Notes under the pieces: generated by a model
What the model was told of the DNA's origin: nothing
Database searches by the model: none
Seen by the model: only the letters and a program-made list of their open reading frames with translations
Made by a program: the position numbers and the translations under genes
Assembly (NCBI RefSeq): GCF_900169785.1
Contig: NZ_FWER01000020.1
Location: 1 to 64,000, forward strand
From: Rhizobium sullae
GTDB taxonomy: Bacteria > Pseudomonadota > Alphaproteobacteria > Rhizobiales > Rhizobiaceae
Direction: 5' to 3'
DNA length: 64,000 nt
Shown here: one piece after another, positions 16,885-26,071 of the stretch
How the letters are laid out: every line of letters starts with the position of its first letter
Position numbering within the stretch: position 1 is the first letter of the stretch

Positions 16885-19818
16885 ATGACAAGCGACCTCG
16901 CCGAGCGGCCTTCGCGGTCCTACTCCTTCGGGCCGTTCATGCTGATCCCCGAGCGCCAACTGCTCTTGCAAGGCGAGGCGCCCGTTCGGATAGGAGGCCG
17001 CGCGCTGGACATCCTGACGGCACTAGTTGAGCGGCCTGGCGAACTTGTAAGCAAACGCGAGTTAATGGCTCGCGCTTGGCCAAACATCATCGTTGACGAA
17101 GGTAACCTCAAGGTCAACATGGCGGCGTTGCGGCGAACGCTTGGGGACGGACCCGGCGCCGCGAAATATATCGCAACCGTGACTGGGCGCGGATATCAGT
17201 TCACTTCTCCAGTCCAGAGACATGGATCATCGGGCCTTGCGGAGCCCTTTCGTTCGCCAACACCACGCAATCACAATTTGCCGATTGCGACGTCGACGAT
17301 CTTTGGAAGAGCAGATACGATCGAGACTATTCGACGGGATCTGGAAGAAACCCGCCTGGTATCGGTCGTTGGCCCCGGCGGTATCGGAAAGACGACTGTA
17401 GCGCTCGCTGTCGCCGAGCACGAACTTAAGGCGTTTAAGGATGGCGTCTGGCTTGTTGATCTGACGCTTCTGAAGGACCCGGCCCTAACGCCCAACGCCA
17501 TAGCGACGGCACTCGGCCTGGCAGTCCATTCTGCAGACGCCCTTGCCAGCCTGTGTGAATCCTTGCGCGATCGCGAGGTGTTGCTCGTGCTCGACAGTTG
17601 CGAACACATCATTGACGCTGCGGCGTCCTGCGCAGACCGCATCCTAGCTGAAGTTTCCGGCGTGAGGATCCTCGCCACCAGCCGAGAACCGCTTCGAGTG
17701 AAAGGGGAACGCGTGCGAAGGCTATCGGGACTCGGCGCGCCGCCGCGCTCGTCTCGGCTGAGCGCCGCCGAAGCACTGTCATTCCCTGCCATTGAGCTTT
17801 TTGTGGACCGAGCAACCGACAGCTTCGAACTGTTTGAGCTGCATGACGTCGATGCGCCGGCCGCTGCCGAGATATGCCGGAGACTTGATGGTCTGGCGCT
17901 TGCAATAGAACTTGCCGCGACACGCATCGATGCATTCGGAGTCGGCGGTCTGTTGAAGCAACTCGATGATCGATTCCGCCTTCTTGTCGGGCGGCGGGCG
18001 GGCCCGGAGCGGCATCGCGCCCTGATTGAAACGCTCGACTGGAGCTACGGCCTGCTGACGGAAAGCGAGACCGCGCTGCTACGCGCTGTATCCGTTTTCG
18101 CAGGTCTTTTCGATATCGAAGGCGCTTCGGCAGTGTCGAACGTCGCTTCCGCCGAAACGGCGGACGCCGTGGCACAGCTTGCGGCGAAGTCTTTGCTTGC
18201 CTTTGATGTCGACACCGACGGCGTCGCTTATCGTCTCCTTGAAACAACGCGAGCTTATTGTCTCGAACGACTGCGGGTCAGCGGCGAGGATCAGATAATT
18301 CGCCAACGCCACGCGGAGCATGTGTGCACGGTGCTCGAGCGGGCCACGGCCGAATGGGCTGAGCGCCCTGCCCGTGAATGGGAAGCCGCCTATGGGCGTG
18401 TACTCGACGATTTGCGTGGTGCGTTAGCGTGGGCAGCTCAGGATACGGTAAACCGGTCTCTGCGCATCCGGCTGACCGTCGCTGGACTCCTGCTCTGGAA
18501 CCATCTGTCGCTCACCGAAGAATGCCGCGTTCATGTTTCGCAGGCGATTGAAGAACTTGGCCCGGCGGGACTCGCCGGCAGCGTGTTTGAGATGCAGCTT
18601 CAGGTGTGGCTTGGTGGCGCTACCATGTTCACGCAGGGCCTCATGCCTCAGGCGAGAGACGCCATGCAACGGGCGTTGGACATCGCCGTTCAGATTGGCG
18701 ACACCGATTGCCGTGTTCGCTGCCTTCGGTTGATCGGAGTGTTTGAACTATTCAGTGGTGAGAATGACGCTGCGGTCCGCACGCTTGAGACCTTCGCCTC
18801 GGTTGCAGCCGCGGAGGTCCCTTCCGCCGTGTTGGAGGCCGAAGTGGCCCTCGGTATCGGCGAACTCTTCATCGGTCAGCTCCACGACGTCCGGCAACGC
18901 TTCGAACGCCGTCACGAACTCAATCTGGAAGACATCAACGACTCCCAGCGCCTGCGGCGGCACGTGCGATACCTCTCCGATAGGATCGTCGATGTGACGA
19001 ATGTGTTGTCGCACGTACAGTGGTTGACGGGTTCACCAGACACCGCTTTGAACACCGCGCGGGCGACCGTCGAATACGCATTGAAGACCAAGCATCACCT
19101 TTCACTGGGCAATGCCCTTTCGTGGGTTTGCCCGGTATTCTATTGGACTGGACGTTATGAGGAGTGTGGTCGTTATGTTACCATGCTCGACGACCAGGCG
19201 AGACGGCACGGATTCGACGTCCGGCGTCCAGTCGCGATGTTCTATCGTGCGGCGCTAGCGTGCGCGCAAGGCGACGCCGAGGCCCAGGGAGTTGACGAGC
19301 TCGAGCGAGCCATTGCGGATTTCCACCGAACGAAGCATTTGGCGCGATTGCCGTTCTACCTGGGCGTCCTGGCGGACTTCCAGGCCGAGCAAGGCCGTCT
19401 TGACGACGCCGAAACCACGATCCGAGCCGCGCTTGACCGAGCAGATGCAAAAAATGACCTGTGGTGCCTGCCCGAGGTCTTGCGAGTCGACGCTTCCATT
19501 CTGCTTGCTCAAGGCCAGGCGGTCAGGGCAGAGGTGCAACTCATCAAGTCGATGGCGCTTGCGCAGGAAATAGGTGCGTTGTCGTGGCGATTGCGTGCAG
19601 CCAACGACCTCGCACGACTCTGGCGCGCTGGGTCAAGGGCCGACGATGCCTACAAGATGCTGTTGCCGATATTCAGCGAATTCATCGAGGGGTTCGAGAC
19701 ACACGATCTTGCTGTCGCCGCTGACCTGCTCGCATCGCTCTCCGGAGACACCAAGGCCGCTCTTAAGGGCGCGGTCGTAATCCGACCTCGGAGCGGCCTG
19801 CCTTCGATTCCTTGCTAA
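16885..19818 (+). CDS. Large winged-helix/NTPase/TPR transcriptional regulator
   Basis: This 977-aa protein starts at ATG 16885 after GAAGGAAAGGA; a frame extension to 16831 lacks such a site. Residues ~12-108 form an OmpR/ToxR-type winged helix (FGPFMLIPERQLLLQGEAPV to YIATVTGRGYQF). Residues ~135-420 form a STAND-like NTPase with Walker A GPGGIGKT (163-170), Walker B VLLVLDSCEH (232-241) and a downstream LDGLALAIELAATRI motif as in NB-ARC/AfsR-type ATPases. The remaining ~500 residues are TPR-like helices. Such proteins are thought to oligomerise on a signal and activate transcription. The neighbours face it convergently (cupin and hydrolase genes), so its target is uncertain; they are candidates. 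Confidence 0.88.
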   Translation: MTSDLAERPSRSYSFGPFMLIPERQLLLQGEAPVRIGGRALDILTALVERPGELVSKRELMARAWPNIIVDEGNLKVNMAALRRTLGDGPGAAKYIATVTGRGYQFTSPVQRHGSSGLAEPFRSPTPRNHNLPIATSTIFGRADTIETIRRDLEETRLVSVVGPGGIGKTTVALAVAEHELKAFKDGVWLVDLTLLKDPALTPNAIATALGLAVHSADALASLCESLRDREVLLVLDSCEHIIDAAASCADRILAEVSGVRILATSREPLRVKGERVRRLSGLGAPPRSSRLSAAEALSFPAIELFVDRATDSFELFELHDVDAPAAAEICRRLDGLALAIELAATRIDAFGVGGLLKQLDDRFRLLVGRRAGPERHRALIETLDWSYGLLTESETALLRAVSVFAGLFDIEGASAVSNVASAETADAVAQLAAKSLLAFDVDTDGVAYRLLETTRAYCLERLRVSGEDQIIRQRHAEHVCTVLERATAEWAERPAREWEAAYGRVLDDLRGALAWAAQDTVNRSLRIRLTVAGLLLWNHLSLTEECRVHVSQAIEELGPAGLAGSVFEMQLQVWLGGATMFTQGLMPQARDAMQRALDIAVQIGDTDCRVRCLRLIGVFELFSGENDAAVRTLETFASVAAAEVPSAVLEAEVALGIGELFIGQLHDVRQRFERRHELNLEDINDSQRLRRHVRYLSDRIVDVTNVLSHVQWLTGSPDTALNTARATVEYALKTKHHLSLGNALSWVCPVFYWTGRYEECGRYVTMLDDQARRHGFDVRRPVAMFYRAALACAQGDAEAQGVDELERAIADFHRTKHLARLPFYLGVLADFQAEQGRLDDAETTIRAALDRADAKNDLWCLPEVLRVDASILLAQGQAVRAEVQLIKSMALAQEIGALSWRLRAANDLARLWRAGSRADDAYKMLLPIFSEFIEGFETHDLAVAADLLASLSGDTKAALKGAVVIRPRSGLPSIPC

Positions 19819-19862
19819 AAAATTTCCCCCAGCCCGCGCAAGAGCAGAGCATCGGCGCCGGC

Positions 19863-20438
19863 TTATCGACGCGCAAGCGCCGCAGCAATCGACGGCTCAT
19901 ATTGTCCGTCTATTTGAATGAACAACATGCGGCACGGTTTGCCAGAGCGGTTCGCCCAAGCGTGGTTGGTGCCGCGCTGGATTACGACGCTGTAGGGCTT
20001 GAGCAGCACTTCGGAATCGTCGAGCATCAGCGTCATCTCGCCCTCGACAACGATGCCATAGTCAACCGCCTCGCTCCGGTGCATCATCGGGTGCGGCGAA
20101 TCTGCCTTTACAGTCAAGCCGCCGGGATCATTGACCTCGTTGAACAGCTCCTTCATCTGCAATGTGCCATCGGCAAGGTATTCGGCGTCTGGCGGCATGT
20201 CGACGAAGCGGATGCGGGTGCCGTGCTTCGGCGGCTGGTGCATCAGCGCACCGGTGGTCGGATCGGCACCATTGTCCACTTGCGCCGGCGTGCCGTGCGT
20301 CTCCCAAACCTCATGGAAGATCATCCCGGGAATAGCATTCAATTCGACGACTGTTGGCAGCGGGCCGTTGATCGCGACGATAGACTTGCCATCGACATCA
20401 TGTCCGGTGACGACGCGGTGAATTGCAGGATAGGACAT
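19863..20438 (-). CDS. Cupin-domain protein
   Basis: This 191-aa protein has a strong AAGGAG site before ATG 20438. The C-terminal half is a cupin barrel: PHPMMHRSEAVDYGIVVEGE contains a motif-1-like H-x3-E/D pattern with G-rich turn, and IQRGTNHAWANRSGKP is motif 2 with the metal-ligand His. The N-terminal half (GMIFHEVWETHGTPA) is seen in related single-cupin proteins next to small oxidoreductases. It could be a metal-dependent dioxygenase or a binding protein; the reaction is unknown. It is the last gene of a same-strand group of small enzymes. Confidence 0.8.
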   Translation of the reverse strand: MSYPAIHRVVTGHDVDGKSIVAINGPLPTVVELNAIPGMIFHEVWETHGTPAQVDNGADPTTGALMHQPPKHGTRIRFVDMPPDAEYLADGTLQMKELFNEVNDPGGLTVKADSPHPMMHRSEAVDYGIVVEGEMTLMLDDSEVLLKPYSVVIQRGTNHAWANRSGKPCRMLFIQIDGQYEPSIAAALARR

Positions 20439-20634
20439 GGATATGCTCCTTGAGGACTGTAGTGCGACATAGTAGCGAAGAGAGGTCCAGTATTTCTAGA
20501 GTCTCGATACGACACAGGCGATAGTATCGGCGGTTGCCTTTTCCTTGCCAAAAACATTGAACGGATCATGAAAGAGCTCTTCGCAGAGCTTCAACTTCTT
20601 ATCTTTCGGTCCCCACTGATGCATTGATCGTCCC

Positions 20635-21534
20635 TCACGTGCGCGGCTCATGCTCAAATTCCTGGCGCCACTTGCGATCTAGAAAATCCCTGATCACCGC
20701 TGCGATTGCCGGCCCGTCCGTCTCCAGGGCGAAGTGCCCTGTATCGAAGAGATGGATCTCTGTGTCAGGAACATCCTTGCGGAAGGCATATGCGCCAGCC
20801 GGGGCGAAGAAGGGATCGCCATTTCCCCACACAGCCAGAACGGGTGGCCTTGTCGCGCGCAGATATTCTTGCCAGCGTGGATACAACGCGATGTTGGACT
20901 TGGAGTCCCAGAAAAGGTCGAGTTGCACTTCCGGATCGCGGTCGAGAATGGCCTGATCGTGCGCGATCGCATCCGGGCTCACGAGTTCGAGTTTTTCCTC
21001 GGGCACGCCGTGCGTGTACTGAAAACGTGTGGCGTCTATAGTGAGGAACGAACGCAGCGCGTCGCGATTCGCTGGGCTGGGATTTTCCCAATAGGCCCGC
21101 ATGGGCTGTATGGTGGCCTCCCTTAATCCCGCCTCGTAGACATTGCCGTTTTGCGTGATGATGGCGGAAATTCGGTTCGGATATGCCGCGGCTAAACGAA
21201 AACCGACGGGCGCGCCATAGTCAAAGACCATCAGTCCGAACCGTTCAAGCTTCAGCGTGTCCACCAACGCCAAAACAGCCTTATAGAGATTGCCGAACGT
21301 GTAGGCGTATGCACCACGCGCTGGCGCCTTTGTTGACCCAAACCCTGGAAGGTCCGGCGCTATCACCCTGTGTCTGTCCGCGAGTTGGGGAATGAGATCG
21401 CGGTACATGTGGCTTGACGTCGGGAAGCCGTGAAGCAGCAGCAGAACAGGCGCTGCTTCAGCACCTGCCTCGCGATAGAACATCTCCACCTCACCGAGAT
21501 TGACCTTCTTATATCGCACCCGGTGCCAGTTCAT
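20635..21534 (-). CDS. Alpha/beta hydrolase with Asp nucleophile (haloalkane dehalogenase/epoxide hydrolase-like)
   Basis: This 299-aa cytoplasmic protein has an oxyanion-hole motif LLLLHGFPTSSHMYRD (residues ~31-46) and a nucleophile elbow GLMVFDYGAPVG in which Asp105 replaces the usual serine. The general-base histidine lies in HLFDTGHFALET near the C-terminus. Asp nucleophiles are typical of haloalkane dehalogenases, fluoroacetate dehalogenase and epoxide hydrolases. No signal peptide is seen. It resembles the exported hydrolase at 22117-23088, indicating a duplication with different location. The natural substrate is unknown. Confidence 0.87.
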   Translation of the reverse strand: MNWHRVRYKKVNLGEVEMFYREAGAEAAPVLLLLHGFPTSSHMYRDLIPQLADRHRVIAPDLPGFGSTKAPARGAYAYTFGNLYKAVLALVDTLKLERFGLMVFDYGAPVGFRLAAAYPNRISAIITQNGNVYEAGLREATIQPMRAYWENPSPANRDALRSFLTIDATRFQYTHGVPEEKLELVSPDAIAHDQAILDRDPEVQLDLFWDSKSNIALYPRWQEYLRATRPPVLAVWGNGDPFFAPAGAYAFRKDVPDTEIHLFDTGHFALETDGPAIAAVIRDFLDRKWRQEFEHEPRT

Positions 21535-21661
21535 CGCTTGTTCCCCATGGCATAGCGGCTAGCATTCCCATTCTCAGGTATCGGAGATCGAGCGTGAGAT
21601 TAAGCATGCATTTGCCGTGTTACGCCTCTGGAAGGCGCGTCCCGATCTCGCAAATATGGTG

Positions 21662-21970
21662 CTAAACGCGCGCATGCCCGACCTCGATCGGACTCAGCAC
21701 CAACGCCGTGCGGTCTGCAAGATCCCCGATCTGCGCGAGATAGTTCTTATAGTGGTGGGTCTCACGATGTGCTGCGACGGCTGCGCCATCCACATACAGT
21801 TCATCGAGAACGTACCGGTCGGGACGAGACTGGTCCTGCCAAATATCCCATCGCAGATTGCCCGGCTCTGCTCGGCAATCCGACGCCATTCCGAGAAGCA
21901 GTGCCTGCAGCTTCTCGGCCTTGTCTGGACGAGAGGTGAGGATTGCGGTGATCTTAACGTGCGATGACAT
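21662..21970 (-). CDS. ABM-family (antibiotic biosynthesis monooxygenase) domain protein
   Basis: This 102-aa protein has a ferredoxin-like ABM fold: VKITAILTSRPDKAEKLQAL at the start, CRAEPGNLRWDIWQDQSRPD in the middle and a helix ELYVDGAAVAAHRETHHYKN. ABM proteins include cofactor-free quinol monooxygenases such as YgiN. It lies between two Asp-nucleophile hydrolase genes on the same strand. The exact substrate cannot be read from the sequence. Confidence 0.82.
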   Translation of the reverse strand: MSSHVKITAILTSRPDKAEKLQALLLGMASDCRAEPGNLRWDIWQDQSRPDRYVLDELYVDGAAVAAHRETHHYKNYLAQIGDLADRTALVLSPIEVGHARV

Positions 21971-22116
21971 GGACGAAGCCTTTCAATCTCCGACATAAGC
22001 CAATCAAGGCTACGGCAGCTGATACCCAAGCCCCCGGTTGGCCAGCGTCCAAAGCGAGCGGAAGTGTTGCAGTGTCCGCCTGAAATGACCGCCAGGGCGT
22101 GGCTAATGACTCTCGA

Positions 22117-23088
22117 TTAACGCCTTGCGACTTTTCGATCGAGGAAATCGCGAATCAGCGGCGCCATCTCATCGAGTTTGTCCTCCAGAGCGAAATGGCC
22201 GGTATCGAGGATATGGAATTCAGCGTCCGGAAGATCGCGCAGGTAAGGATGCGCCCCTTCCTCGGGGAAGATCTTGTCATTCTTGCCCCAGACGATCAGC
22301 GTCGGCGGCTTGCGTTCGCGGAAGAAGGCCTGGAACTGCGGATAGAGCGGAACATTCGTGCCGTAATTGTGGAAGAGATCGAGCTGGATATCCTTGTTGC
22401 CCGGCCGGTCGAGCAGGGCCTGATCGTGAACCCAGTTGTCGGGGCTGATGCGGGTGAGGTCCTTGACGCCGTCCGTGTACTGGAACTTGGTGGTTTCGAG
22501 GACCACGAGGTTGGACAGGGCCTCGCGCTTTTCCGTGGAGTCGTCGGCCCAGTAGGCCTTGATCGGATCCCAGAACTCGCGCAGGCCTTCTTCATAGGCA
22601 TTGCCGTTCTGGACGATCAACCCGCTCACTCGTTCCGGGTGCTTGAGAGCCAGACGGTAGCCGACCGGTGCGCCGTAATCCATGACATACATGGCATATT
22701 TCTTGGCGCCGAGCTCAGTCATCAGCGTGTCGACCATGTCTGCGTAGTGGCCGAAGGTGTAGGCGAACTTGGTGTGATCGGGCGCATCGCTCTGACCGAA
22801 GCCCGGATAGTCGGGTGCGATGACGCGATAGCGATCTGCCAGCAGCGGAATGAGGTTGCGGAACATGTGCGAGGATGTTGGGAAGCCGTGCAGAAGCAGG
22901 ACGACTGGGCCGTCGGCCGGGCCGGCTTCACGATAGAACATGTCGACGCCATCGATCTTGGCCGAACGATAGTGCACGGTCACCGGCACCTGCTGGGTGA
23001 TCGCAACCTGCTTGGCAGGAGCTGCTGCGACTTCGGAAAAGGGAGCAAAGCTGACGGTTGCCAGCATCACGGAAAGGATCAGTCTCAT
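22117..23088 (-). CDS. Exported alpha/beta hydrolase with Asp nucleophile
   Basis: ATG 23088 (MRLILSVMLATVSF) is preferred because GGAG lies eight bases before it; ATGs at 23094 and 23100 are alternatives. Residues 1-23 form a signal peptide ending EVAAAP, so this 323-aa protein is probably periplasmic. It has VVLLLHGFPTSSHMFRNLIP, a nucleophile elbow YVMDYGAPVG with Asp137, and the base His in DTGHFALED. It is clearly paralogous to the hydrolase at 20635-21534. A periplasmic dehalogenase or epoxide hydrolase-like enzyme could detoxify compounds before they reach the cytoplasm; this role is inferred. Confidence 0.87.
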   Translation of the reverse strand: MRLILSVMLATVSFAPFSEVAAAPAKQVAITQQVPVTVHYRSAKIDGVDMFYREAGPADGPVVLLLHGFPTSSHMFRNLIPLLADRYRVIAPDYPGFGQSDAPDHTKFAYTFGHYADMVDTLMTELGAKKYAMYVMDYGAPVGYRLALKHPERVSGLIVQNGNAYEEGLREFWDPIKAYWADDSTEKREALSNLVVLETTKFQYTDGVKDLTRISPDNWVHDQALLDRPGNKDIQLDLFHNYGTNVPLYPQFQAFFRERKPPTLIVWGKNDKIFPEEGAHPYLRDLPDAEFHILDTGHFALEDKLDEMAPLIRDFLDRKVARR

Positions 23089-23223
23089 TGTCATCTCCAT
23101 AATTTGTTGAGGCTGAGCGCGAGGCCGATTCCAATATTTGGAAGGAAATCTCCTCGCACTGCTCCAAGACGACCGTCTTGCTCCACTCGTCGCGGCACGG
23201 CGGCAGTAGTCCGGGTGCCATAG

Positions 23224-23979
23224 CTATTTTGTCCCGGCCGCAGCGCTAGTGATGAAGTCGACGACATCCTTGGGATGCGACAGCATCACCGCATGGCTGC
23301 TCTGGATTTCGATAACCTTCGCGCCAGCCCTCGCGGCCATGGAGCGCTGTCCGCTAGGTGGAACCATGCGATCCAGCGCGGTCACCATGAAATAGCTCGG
23401 CTTCTGCTTCCAGGCTGGGCTGGTTATCTTGGTCTGAACGGCCCCGAGCCCCCAAGGCACCTGAGCTGCAGCCATAAACCGCGTCGTCGAGATATCGACG
23501 TCGGCGGCGAAAGCGGCGGGAAACTTCGCGGGATCGACGAGGATGAAACCGTCTTCTGGCGGGAGCAGCGGAGCCCCCTCTTCGCCGGGGTGTGGTGCAG
23601 TTGCCAGATCGATTACCGATTCTTCGGCCTCCGGTGCGAAGGCGGCGATGTAGACAAGGCTTCTGACCTTCGCGTCGCCACCCGCCTCGGTGATTACGGC
23701 CCCGCCATAGGAATGGCCGACAAGCACCACTGGATGCGTGGCACTGGCGATGACCTTCCTGGTCGCCGCAACATCGCCATCCAAGGTGATCGTCGGATTT
23801 TGGACGACCAGGACTTCATAGCCGTCGGCCGAGAGCATGTTGTAGACAGACTGCCAACCGGAGGCGTCGACGAACGCTCCATGCACAAGCACGATCGAGA
23901 CTGGCTTCTCCGCGGCGGCTGAGGCGACCGGAGCAAGAGCAATCATGGCAGCGAGTAACCTCCAAATTGACCGTTTCAT
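23224..23979 (-). CDS. Exported alpha/beta hydrolase with Ser nucleophile
   Basis: The start at ATG 23979 (MKRSIWRLLAAMIALAP) has a GGAGACACTG site and gives a 251-aa protein; the frame runs further upstream only because it is open opposite the DJ-1-like gene. A signal peptide spans ~1-22. The nucleophile elbow VVLVGHSYGGAV has Ser90, and the base His is likely in EIQSSHAVMLSHP. It resembles EstC/pyrethroid-type small hydrolases that act on esters. It belongs to the same-strand group of small enzymes and starts 30 bp after the end of the frame that continues from the DJ-1-like gene. Confidence 0.87.
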   Translation of the reverse strand: MKRSIWRLLAAMIALAPVASAAAEKPVSIVLVHGAFVDASGWQSVYNMLSADGYEVLVVQNPTITLDGDVAATRKVIASATHPVVLVGHSYGGAVITEAGGDAKVRSLVYIAAFAPEAEESVIDLATAPHPGEEGAPLLPPEDGFILVDPAKFPAAFAADVDISTTRFMAAAQVPWGLGAVQTKITSPAWKQKPSYFMVTALDRMVPPSGQRSMAARAGAKVIEIQSSHAVMLSHPKDVVDFITSAAAGTK

Positions 23980-24008
23980 CAGTGTCTCCATCAATCTCTG
24001 AACTGCGC

Positions 24009-24149
24009 CTAGCCGGCCGCGGCGAGGAGCTTTTCGACTGTCTCGTCGGTGCTCCACACGCCACTGGCCATGAAGCGGTAGTTGATGAGCGCGGCGAGAT
24101 AGCCGTCGCCATCGGGAAGCTTCGGAGCGGCCACGGCGCCACTGCCGTG
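24009..24149 (-). pseudogene. In-frame continuation of the DJ-1-like gene beyond its stop
   Basis: Directly after the TGA, in the same frame, 46 sense codons read AVAAPKLPDGDGYLAALINY, RFMASGVWSTDETVEKLL and AAAG before a TAG. Composition and G/C third positions look coding, and there is no start codon with a ribosome site of its own. It is most simply the severed C-terminus of the upstream protein. Read-through is possible but there is no evidence for it. Confidence 0.5.
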
Positions 24150-24947
24150 TCAGGCTGCAGCGCGCTTCCGGTCCAATGCAGCGATCAGGGCCGCGGCAAT
24201 CGGATGATCCGAACGAGGATTCTGCCCGGTGATCAATTCGCGATCCTCGATCACATAGGGTTCGAAGTCGACGGGCGTGGTGCTCACGATGCCGCCCGCA
24301 AGGTTTAGCGCAAACGGCATGTCGAAATAGATCTTGGCGTGCAGGATGGTGTCCTCGATGACCTTCTCCTCGGTCGCCGAGAAGACCGTCATCTTGTAGC
24401 CGGCATATTGCCAGCCCTTGGCCCATTCCTTCGCCTTCTCGGGATCGCCGGCGATCAGCGCCGCGCGGAACTCGCGCGCATAGGGCATTGCCGCAACGGC
24501 AGAGATCGGGCCGTGGCATAGCATCGCGGTGGGCTTAGAATGCTCATGGAAGTGGCGCAGGATCTCGCCGATCTCCTGGTCCTGCATCAGGTCGACGATC
24601 GGCGCCTGGCCGCCGGGAATGTGCAGGCCGACATAGCTGTCCAGTCCTTCATCGAGTACCGAGCGCAGGGTGCGCGCCTTCATCGACGGGTCGTTTGCGT
24701 AGTAGTCCTTCGCGCGGGCATAAGCCGCCTCGTCTCCGCCGAAATGTGCGGCTGCGTCCGACGCCCGGTCTATCGTCGGCGGTGCCCCGTCCGGCGTCGC
24801 GAGCACCACCTCATAGCCGGCTTCGATCAGGGCCATCGCCGGCACGACCGTCTCATTGAGATATTGGCCGGTGACACCCCAATAGCCGCCTTTTGTCTCG
24901 ATCCGGGTCGCGTTGGACCCAAGAACCACGACTTTTCCCTTACTCAT
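24150..24947 (-). CDS. DJ-1/PfpI-family (type 1 glutamine amidotransferase-like) protein
   Basis: This 265-aa protein starts at ATG 24947 with a CGGAGGA site. It shows the DJ-1/PfpI fold: VVVLGSNATRIETKGGYWGV, EAGYEVVLATPDGAPP, the acid in YVGLHIPGGQAP and the nucleophile elbow TAMLCHGPISAVAA with Cys. Relatives are Hsp31-like chaperones, glyoxalase III or deglycase enzymes. The ORF ends at a TGA (24152-24150), but the same frame continues for 46 protein-like codons (YLAALINYRFMASGVWS and more) to a TAG at 24011-24009, suggesting that a longer ancestor has acquired a nonsense codon. Confidence 0.85.
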   Translation of the reverse strand: MSKGKVVVLGSNATRIETKGGYWGVTGQYLNETVVPAMALIEAGYEVVLATPDGAPPTIDRASDAAAHFGGDEAAYARAKDYYANDPSMKARTLRSVLDEGLDSYVGLHIPGGQAPIVDLMQDQEIGEILRHFHEHSKPTAMLCHGPISAVAAMPYAREFRAALIAGDPEKAKEWAKGWQYAGYKMTVFSATEEKVIEDTILHAKIYFDMPFALNLAGGIVSTTPVDFEPYVIEDRELITGQNPRSDHPIAAALIAALDRKRAAA

Positions 24948-25159
24948 GACTTCCTCCGTGCCTTGCATTACGAGTGCAGCGATGGAGTAATTCTTATACT
25001 TTTCCTGCTCTCGACGGGGTTAGGTGCGGTTAAATCCGGTAAGGTGCTTTTACGGTCCTTGATCCGGTAAAGTCGTTCGATGGCACCGGGCGCGCACCGC
25101 TCAATGTGGCGCGATCGCCAGAAGAGGACATCTACGGACGAAATCTATAAAATGGGGAT

Positions 25160-25392
25160 ATTGGCGGCACGACCGCACAGTTGGTAGCTAACGGAACGCG
25201 AGGGCCGAGACGAGGCAGACCACACCCTTGGGCACGCGTTTCGCTGCCTCCGCGAGGCTGTGGTAGCACCTCGCCATCCCGCTCCATACGGCTCATGGTG
25301 CCCGCCGTCACCCCCTTCGCGCGCAGTTCCGCTAGACGCACGATGCCGCGCGCGCTCAGCACGGTGTGTTCGGGCAAGATGCGTAGGCTCGG
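25160..25392 (-). pseudogene. Remnant of an AbiEi-type (type IV) antitoxin gene
   Basis: The minus strand reads RILPEHTVLSARGIVRLAEL then RAKGVTAGTMSRMERDGEV, which resembles the N-terminal winged-helix of AbiEi-family antitoxins. After a frameshift another frame gives SLAEAAKRVPKGVVCLVSAL, the next conserved piece, followed by further frame breaks and SYQLCGRA. No AbiEii toxin partner is seen. It is a decayed toxin-antitoxin or defence locus. Assignment rests on recalled family patterns and needs a profile search. Confidence 0.6.
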
Positions 25393-25557
25393 AGTATGAC
25401 ATCTATTATCCGAGGATTTGTATCGCCCAATTTGCTCCGGGGAAGAGATAACATCGACATGCTTCGCCTTCGCCAAGCCCAAGCAGCGCTGGCTCGCGAC
25501 CTTCTATCCCAGATCAATCGCACCCGGGCCGTACGCGTGAGCATAGATTCAGCCGCT

Positions 25558-26070
25558 CTACTGAGCAGCGGGGCGCGGTAGGAGGCGCCCTTCAAGGAGA
25601 CGGTAGATCGTACCGACCGACACGATGATCACGACCAGGTTCGCGATCCCGAATAGGACCGGGGCGAGAAAGCGGATGACGCCTTCGTCGCCCAGGAGAA
25701 CGAGGCGGATCGGTGCGATGGCGAGCGCCGTCGCGCCGAAGGTGAACGCCCAATAGGACGGGGAGGTGGGTTCCTTGCGGATCCACGGCAGCAGCCTCAG
25801 CAGGATCAGGGCCTGAAGGACGCCGTACCCGATCATGCTGTGCGCCAACAGGAATGGCGCCTGCGGCGCCATGCGATTAGCGCGACTGCCCCCAACCACC
25901 GGCGGCGCCAACTGGATGCCGAGCGTCGGCCTTAAGGCGCTCGCCGTATTCGGTGCGGTGAACAGCCGATGCAGCAGGACAGATTCGATGGCCAGCCAAC
26001 CGAAGAATCATGCCGAAGAAGAACTGACCAAGATCCGCGAAGCCGAGCGCGCCGCCGACCGTGCCGGCGA
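25558..26070 (-). pseudogene. Remnant of a TehA/SLAC1-family membrane channel
   Basis: From ~26050 the minus strand reads GALGFADLGQFFFGMILRLA. It then shifts frame to LAIESVLLHRLFTAP, ALRPTLGIQLAPPVVGG, AHSMIGYGVLQALILLRLLP and a C-terminal hydrophobic tail ending GRLLPRP. These match the second half of TehA-like tellurite-resistance/SLAC1 transporters. The N-terminal half is missing and the middle is frameshifted. The clean 117-aa ORF at 25558-25911 is only the last three or so helices. Confidence 0.65.
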
Positions 26071-26071
26071 C

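Noticed and set aside
22099..23223. Plus-strand frame of 374 codons opposite the exported hydrolase
   Set aside because: The minus strand has a signal peptide, catalytic motifs and ribosome site; the plus frame is a mirror with no recognisable domain.
23224..24519. A single 431-aa hydrolase starting at 24519
   Set aside because: The first 180 codons overlap the DJ-1-like gene in another frame and are not protein-like; the signal peptide and ribosome site put the start at 23979.
16885..24947. A new defence system built on the STAND-like regulator
   Set aside because: The N-terminal winged helix of OmpR type and the TPR tail are typical of transcription regulators; no nuclease, pore or other effector domain is attached or adjacent.
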